From positions 61,471,146 to 61,535,145 of the forward strand of contig CM060193.1 of NCBI GenBank assembly GCA_030549335.1: a stretch of DNA of 64,000 bases, written 5' to 3'. Positions 59,501-64,000 of the stretch are shown here, in pieces. Positions within the stretch are counted from its first letter, which is position 1. Each line of letters starts with the position of its first letter. The notes below the pieces were generated by a model that worked only from the letters and a program-made list of their open reading frames with translations, had not been told where the DNA came from and did not search any database. This DNA is from Pontederia crassipes (taxonomy: Eukaryota > Streptophyta > Magnoliopsida > Commelinales > Pontederiaceae). The translations under genes and the position numbers were made by a program.

Positions 59501-61094
59501 TCTCGCCGAAGCAAGCAAGATGACAAGATTTCATGGCGGAATTCGACTATGTCCTGGAGTACAAGCCTGGCAAGATGAATGTCGTTGCCAACGCCCTCAG
59601 CCGACGCGCAGAACTGGTGGTTATGAGCTCCTCTTAGGCCGACCTCATCGAGAGGATCAAGAAGGGGTTGGAGTCAGACCCCACGGTGAAGAACTTATTC
59701 GAGCAAGCGACAGAGGGCAAGACACGCCGCTTTTGGGTGGAAGATGGACTGATCTTCACCAAGAAACGTCGCATCTACGTTCCACTCTTCGACAACTTGC
59801 GGCGCACTATCATGCAGGAGTGCCACGACTCCAAGTGGGCGGGACATCCGAGCATCCGCCGCACTTTGGCACTCATCGAAGATAACTACTTCTGGCCAAA
59901 AATGGAGGACGACATTGAAGCTTTCGTGAAGACCTGCCTTGTTTGCCAGCAAGATAAGAACATCAATCAAGCGCCCGACGAACTTCTGGAACCTCTACCC
60001 ATCCCAGAGCGTCCATGGAAAGTTGTCTCCATGGACTTCATCACAGGCTTGCCCAAGTCTGAAGGGGCAGGGACCATCATGGTGGTCATCGATCGGTTCT
60101 CCAAATATGCCATCTTCATCATCGGCTTCGCAAGTTGTCATGCTACTGAAGCTGCAGAGTTATTCATGAAGCATGTAGTGAAGTATTGTGGCCTACCGCA
60201 AAGCATCATCAACGATCGGGATGGACGATTCGTTGGCAACTTTTGGAAGGAATTGTTCAAGATGATGGGCTCCAACCTGCATTTCTCGACATCACTTCAT
60301 CCTCAAACCGACGGCCAAACTGAGAGGGTGAATTATATTCTGGAGATCTACTTGCGGCACTATGTGAGTGCCAATCAGAAGGACTGTGCTAAGCTACTCG
60401 ACATCACACAATTCTCCTACAACCTGCAACGGAGTGAGTCGACCAATCGGAGTCCCTTCGAGATAGTGACGGGGCAACAACCTCTTACGTCCCAGGCCGT
60501 CGCCACTTCTTATGGTGGCAAAGTCTCCGCCGCTCACCACATGACGAGGGAATGGCATGAGCAGAACGACATGGCGAGAACATGTTTGCACAAAGCGTCG
60601 AAGCGCATGAAGAATGGGCGGACACCGCCCGACGGGACATCAACTTTGAAGTCGGAGAGTTGGTCCTGGTGAAGCTAGTCCAACATCTTCGGCTAAGTGG
60701 GAAGAATTTGCACAAGGACCTCGTTAGGCGTTACGAGGGCCCCTTCAAGATTCTGAAGAAGGTAGACAAGGTGGCCTATAAGTTGGAGCTCCCGCCCCAG
60801 ATACAACAACACCCCGTTTTCCATGTCAGCCTACTTAAGTCTTTTGTTGAAGACACCGAAGATCCCGGGCGTGGGGTTTTAGACCGCGCCCCGCCGGCCA
60901 TCCGTCAGCAGTTTACTGATCAAGTTGAAGAAGTACTCGCCGTCCGCACGAAGAATCGAAAGAATGAATATCTTGTTCGATGGAGCGAAAGATCGGACGC
61001 CGACACAAGTTAGGAGACAGCCGAAGACCTGTGGCAATTCAAGCAGAAGATTGAAGAATTCCAAGCTGCAGCTCTAGAGACGTCGCTGACTTGA
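56576..61094 (+). pseudogene. Gypsy gag-pol with chromodomain, broken by stops and frameshifts
   Basis: Gag shows FTELRLQNSQVDED and a CCHC knuckle (CYICKGPHWTSDC). The protease site reads LIDTEASE in place of the usual D-T/S-G. RT has [12 protein letters not shown] and VVYLDDIMIYS; RNase H has QTDASDYAIGGVL. Integrase has the HHCC finger (HDSKWAGHPS, CLVCQ) and the D-D-E positions (SMDFITGLP, INDRDGRFVG, HPQTDGQTERV). The tail is a chromodomain (EEVLAVRTKNRKNEYLVRW). In-frame stops in the main frame lie at 56905, 57769, 57883, 58690, 59377, 59521 and 59635. Frameshifts lie near 56700 and 60580, and one more stop at 61011; the terminal stop is 61092-61094. Chromodomains of this type direct integration toward heterochromatin. 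Confidence 0.93.
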
Positions 61095-61105
61095 GTGGGG
61101 GAGAA

Positions 61106-61636
61106 TGTCCCGGGGGCTTCTCCCCGGGGCACGTCGAGTTATCTTACCATGTATTTTCCTTTTCAACCTACTTTTGTACTTAGTTTATTTTTTAAGTGTG
61201 GTGGTGGCAGTTTTGTAATTTGCACTCCAGAAAAGTGCACCCCCGGAGATGGTCATCCACACCACACGTCGCAAACCTACCACCCGAAATGATGGTATAG
61301 TAGGGGAGACCCGCTAGTCCTCCCCCGAAGTGTTGTAATCATTCCTATTACTCAACAAAGATTTCAAACTTCCCTAAATATAGTATCGTGTCTTAAGCGT
61401 GGGGTGGCAACCCATAAAAGAGCGTCCCAAGCGATCGAGCGTTACGTCGATGTGCCCATTTGTTCACAAACGCCTCCACCGAAGAAGCGTCCGCTCGGGA
61501 CCGTGCGTCTCAAAAGTTGTGACATACAAAAAGTGGTATAAGCAAGCTTCCGCAAAGCGCTCAAAAGAGCTTGCCTAGACGTTGGACACATCTAGGCGCC
61601 GCACGGGCCGGTCGAGCGAAAAGCGACCCCGTGACA
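61106..61636 (+). repeat. Right LTR of second gypsy element
   Basis: 531 bp from TGTCCCGGGG to TGACA. Confidence 0.9.
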
Positions 61637-62138
61637 CGTGCATGATCGGGAGGGAGAGAGACGAATCCGTTTTATTCGACGCCGTTATTATTATTTTTCT
61701 TTTTTTGCTGATGGACCAAAATACCCTCGTCATTTACAGAAATTTTATATATTTTTTTATAAAAAAACCAGGACGTTACAGAAGAAATAGTCATGGAAAA
61801 TAAAAAAAAGACAGAGAAAATTTAACGATTAAACATTAAAATCAAAATCAACAATCTCTGGTACTTCCAAACGTAAAGAATGCTTATAAGCGAAAAGATG
61901 AAACAAATCTGACGTCGTAGTAGTAGTTTCATTTGTTATAAGCAAGTAAAACAGAAAACCGATTCTTGCTTTCAATCTCAAATTAAACAATAAAGAGGGA
62001 CATATCTAACACAGAAGAAATGAATCACGACTCTTAGTTGATATCCTAATTTAAAAATAGACATTTGTTAAGTGTTTTTTCTTTATTTTTAGTGGATTCA
62101 AATAATATGTTCGTTTCCTGATTCATCCCTATGCTTTG
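61637..62138. other. AT-rich non-coding stretch
   Basis: No supported feature. Confidence 0.4.
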
Positions 62139-62148
62139 TCATATCATA

Positions 62149-62590
62149 CAACAACAATAATAAAATCTTATTCCACTAGGTGTGGTCGGCTACATGGATC
62201 ATACGACGCCATTCCGCTCTATTAGTAATCAAATCTTTCGATATATTATTCACCAATAGATCTTGCTCTATTAGTTCGCCAAGTGTCCGCCTTGACCTCC
62301 CTCTCCCTCTCCCTCTTTTAATCGGACTCCAGATTATTTGACCTACTCTTATTACTGACACATCTAATGATCTTCTCTGAACATGACCAAACCATCTCAA
62401 ACGATTCTTTACCATTTTCTCACTAATAGGAGTCACTCCGACTCGTTCACATATATGGTCATTCCTAATCTTATCTAATATTGTAGGATCACACATCCAT
62501 CTCAACATCCTTATTTCGGTTACCCTCACTTTACGTTCATATTGTCCCTTCATAGCTCAACATTCACTATCATATAACACTGTCGCTTCT
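62149..62590 (-). mobile_element. 5'-truncated RTE LINE copy
   Basis: A minus-strand 3' fragment of the 50.4 kb RTE: about 125 codons of the C-terminal region (MRMLRWMC-like to the end, RGRGRSRRTLGELIEQDLLVNN) in one open frame, then the CCACTAGGTG-type 3' end and an imperfect (GTT)/(ATT) tail. A 10-bp TSD (TCATATCATA) lies at 62139-62148 and 62591-62600. Confidence 0.85.
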
Positions 62591-62600
62591 TCATATCATA

Positions 62601-63514
62601 ATTTAACTAATTTCATCCACTGAAGATGTTTAACAATCTCGGCGGAAGAAGAACGACGAGTGCTGCAGGCATGGAGAATAGTTCTAATGCACCAGTTGAG
62701 TTGACAATGCAAAGAATCAATACGCACTTAACAATTCTGAAGAATCTGAACCAGTTTACCGCAACTGATCAGAAACTACAACCGAGGGCTTATTGAAAAG
62801 GGGAAAGGAAAACACAACAAAAAAATTAAGTTCTGTAGCGGTATTAATTTCCTTCACTTTTCTAAGCTTTTCACAAGTTTGTAAGCCTTACACGGCAGAA
62901 GCCTGCAGATCATGATCTTGGAGTTTATATTGCATAACTACATGAAGTAGACAACTTCTGAATCACCATCTCATCGCTTCCGTCGGGAAATATCTCCACC
63001 ACCACCTGGAATTAAGCAACATCAAGATAAAGAAAGATGCCTTCATGAACAGTGACTAACGAGTAACTGAGGCACAGAACTCAATGTTTATTGAACACTA
63101 CAGAGAAAAGAATAGTAAGACATGGTTTCGTTCTTGTGCAAATTAGTTGATCAGCAGTTGGAGGTTCTAACTAATTAAATCCTGCTCCGGATTTACTGCA
63201 AGAACGCAGTCAACGGTGAAGAGTACATGCGGATAAACAGATTAAGCAGTGAACCGTGCAGTTCTTGTCACAGAGGCGTGAACTTGTTAGTATTTTTATG
63301 CATGCAGGGAACAAACAATGTGGTGATGCTAATTAAACTGATAACATGAGGGCTACCTGCATGCATGGAGATGCCATGCGTGGACTATATACGAATTAAG
63401 CAGATGAAGCACTGAACGGTGTTCTTGGCACAAAGACGCAAGAGCTGAATGCACGGAGACGCTTACAGTTTCGATAACGGCCGCGAGTCCGGGGAACGCG
63501 TGGCGGCGCGGCGT
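62601..63514. other. Intergenic DNA 3' of the PAH gene
   Basis: No supported gene. It probably includes the 3' UTR of the PAH gene. Confidence 0.35.
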
Positions 63515-64000
63515 TCATAGCGACGATCGCACGTCCGGGTTCACGAAATCCAAGAAATCTTCCTGCAGGTCTACATGATCTCCGAGAAGATCCATGACTT
63601 CTCTTGCGAACTCCAGACTTGGCATTTTCTCCCGGTGGTGCATTTTCATGAGATAAAAAAACGACTGGTAGAGGCTCCGCTGATGCTGTAAGCGTGCCTT
63701 GACCCTGTTGATGAAGCGCAAGGCGTGAATCGAGTTGAGTGTTACCGGAGACGGTATTCTGAGATCCGGCGGCAGCAGGCCGTTGAAGGCCACCATGAGC
63801 GACGGATGGCCGCGCAACAGCTCCTCCACTTCCGTGCGGACTTCTACTGCGCTCTCTTCGTCCTCGTCCCAGTCCCTGGTCAGGACGTTGGCCAGCGCCG
63901 CGTACCTTTGCGGCTGTTCTAGTTCGATCCTGGCGAGCCTGAGGAATTCAGCAATGCCATCCTCCGCCGGCGGCGTTATTGTTGCCGTGTGCAGGCGGTC
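63515..64000 (-). CDS. SIN3-like paired amphipathic helix (PAH) protein, 3' part
   Basis: The frame is open from the window edge to TGA at 63515-63517 (161 residues visible). Two PAH-type four-helix segments can be read: IAEFLRLARIELEQPQRYAALANVL...VEELLRGHPSLMVAFNGLLP, and ALRFINRVKARLQHQRSLYQSFFYLMKMHHREKM...VMDLLGDHVDLQEDFLDFVNP. PAH domains are the repressor-binding modules of SIN3 corepressors, which bring histone deacetylases to DNA-bound factors. The protein ends just after the second domain, so it lacks the HDAC-interaction region of true SIN3 and may be a small PAH-only protein. The 5' end is outside the window. Confidence 0.75.
   Translation of the reverse strand, partial: DRLHTATITPPAEDGIAEFLRLARIELEQPQRYAALANVLTRDWDEDEESAVEVRTEVEELLRGHPSLMVAFNGLLPPDLRIPSPVTLNSIHALRFINRVKARLQHQRSLYQSFFYLMKMHHREKMPSLEFAREVMDLLGDHVDLQEDFLDFVNPDVRSSL

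Larger units (their letters stand above)
56038..61636 (+). mobile_element. Ty3/gypsy chromovirus-type LTR retrotransposon
   Basis: LTRs at 56038-56514 and 61106-61636, the left one lacking its first ~64 bp. A primer-binding site TTGGTATCAGAGC (initiator Met) starts two bases after the left LTR, and the tract AGTGGGGGAGAA precedes the right LTR. Protease, RT, RNase H, integrase and a C-terminal chromodomain are in gypsy order. No TSD can be checked because the left end is truncated. Confidence 0.93.

Noticed and set aside
1-64000. CRISPR arrays, tRNA or rRNA genes, organellar insertions
   Set aside because: No regularly spaced identical repeats, no cloverleaf-type genes and no rRNA-like blocks were seen; the tRNA-like words are retrotransposon primer-binding sites.

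Overview
The window looks like nuclear DNA of a flowering plant, most likely a monocot. The evidence is spliced genes with GT-AG introns, a GC-rich intronless ZF-HD homeobox gene next to AT-rich intergenic DNA, and abundant plant transposable elements (chromodomain Ty3/gypsy, Ty1/copia, RTE and L1 LINEs, CACTA elements, MITEs). The species cannot be fixed from the sequence alone. No CRISPR array, operon or prokaryotic feature is present.

Left part (1-9 kb): an importin-5-like pseudogene fragment, then eleven 3' exons of a peroxisomal ABCD1 (COMATOSE/PXA1-type) transporter gene, then decayed pieces of a PRP28/RH21-type DEAD-box helicase. From 9.57 to 15.5 kb on the minus strand lies an intact eight-exon TIC32-like short-chain dehydrogenase. 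Its fifth intron is swollen to 3.9 kb by a short RTE-derived element and by an L1-type LINE that landed inside a MITE.

Middle (19.7-35 kb): a minus-strand ZF-HD homeobox gene with a G-box/ABRE cluster about 0.4-0.5 kb upstream, a long AT-rich stretch with microsatellites and TE debris, a CACTA-like element, and a small three-exon universal stress protein gene.

Right part (37.6-64 kb): a nested TE stack. A Ty3/gypsy relative (37.6-47.4 kb) holds a Ty1/copia element (41.06-46.60 kb), whose 3' LTR edge holds a CACTA element. Next is a PPR gene whose single intron contains a nearly intact RTE LINE and two short relatives, then a second chromodomain gypsy element, a truncated RTE copy, and at the edge a partial SIN3-like paired-amphipathic-helix (PAH) gene.

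The host genes have unrelated functions: peroxisomal import, redox metabolism, transcription, stress response, organelle RNA processing and corepressor-like interaction. What ties the window together is transposition. Target-site duplications (TSDs) are readable for most of the insertions, so their order can be reconstructed. I did not find a clearly new biological system. The strongest leads are the RTE LINE with its short both-ends derivatives, and the triplicated splice acceptor in ABCD1.
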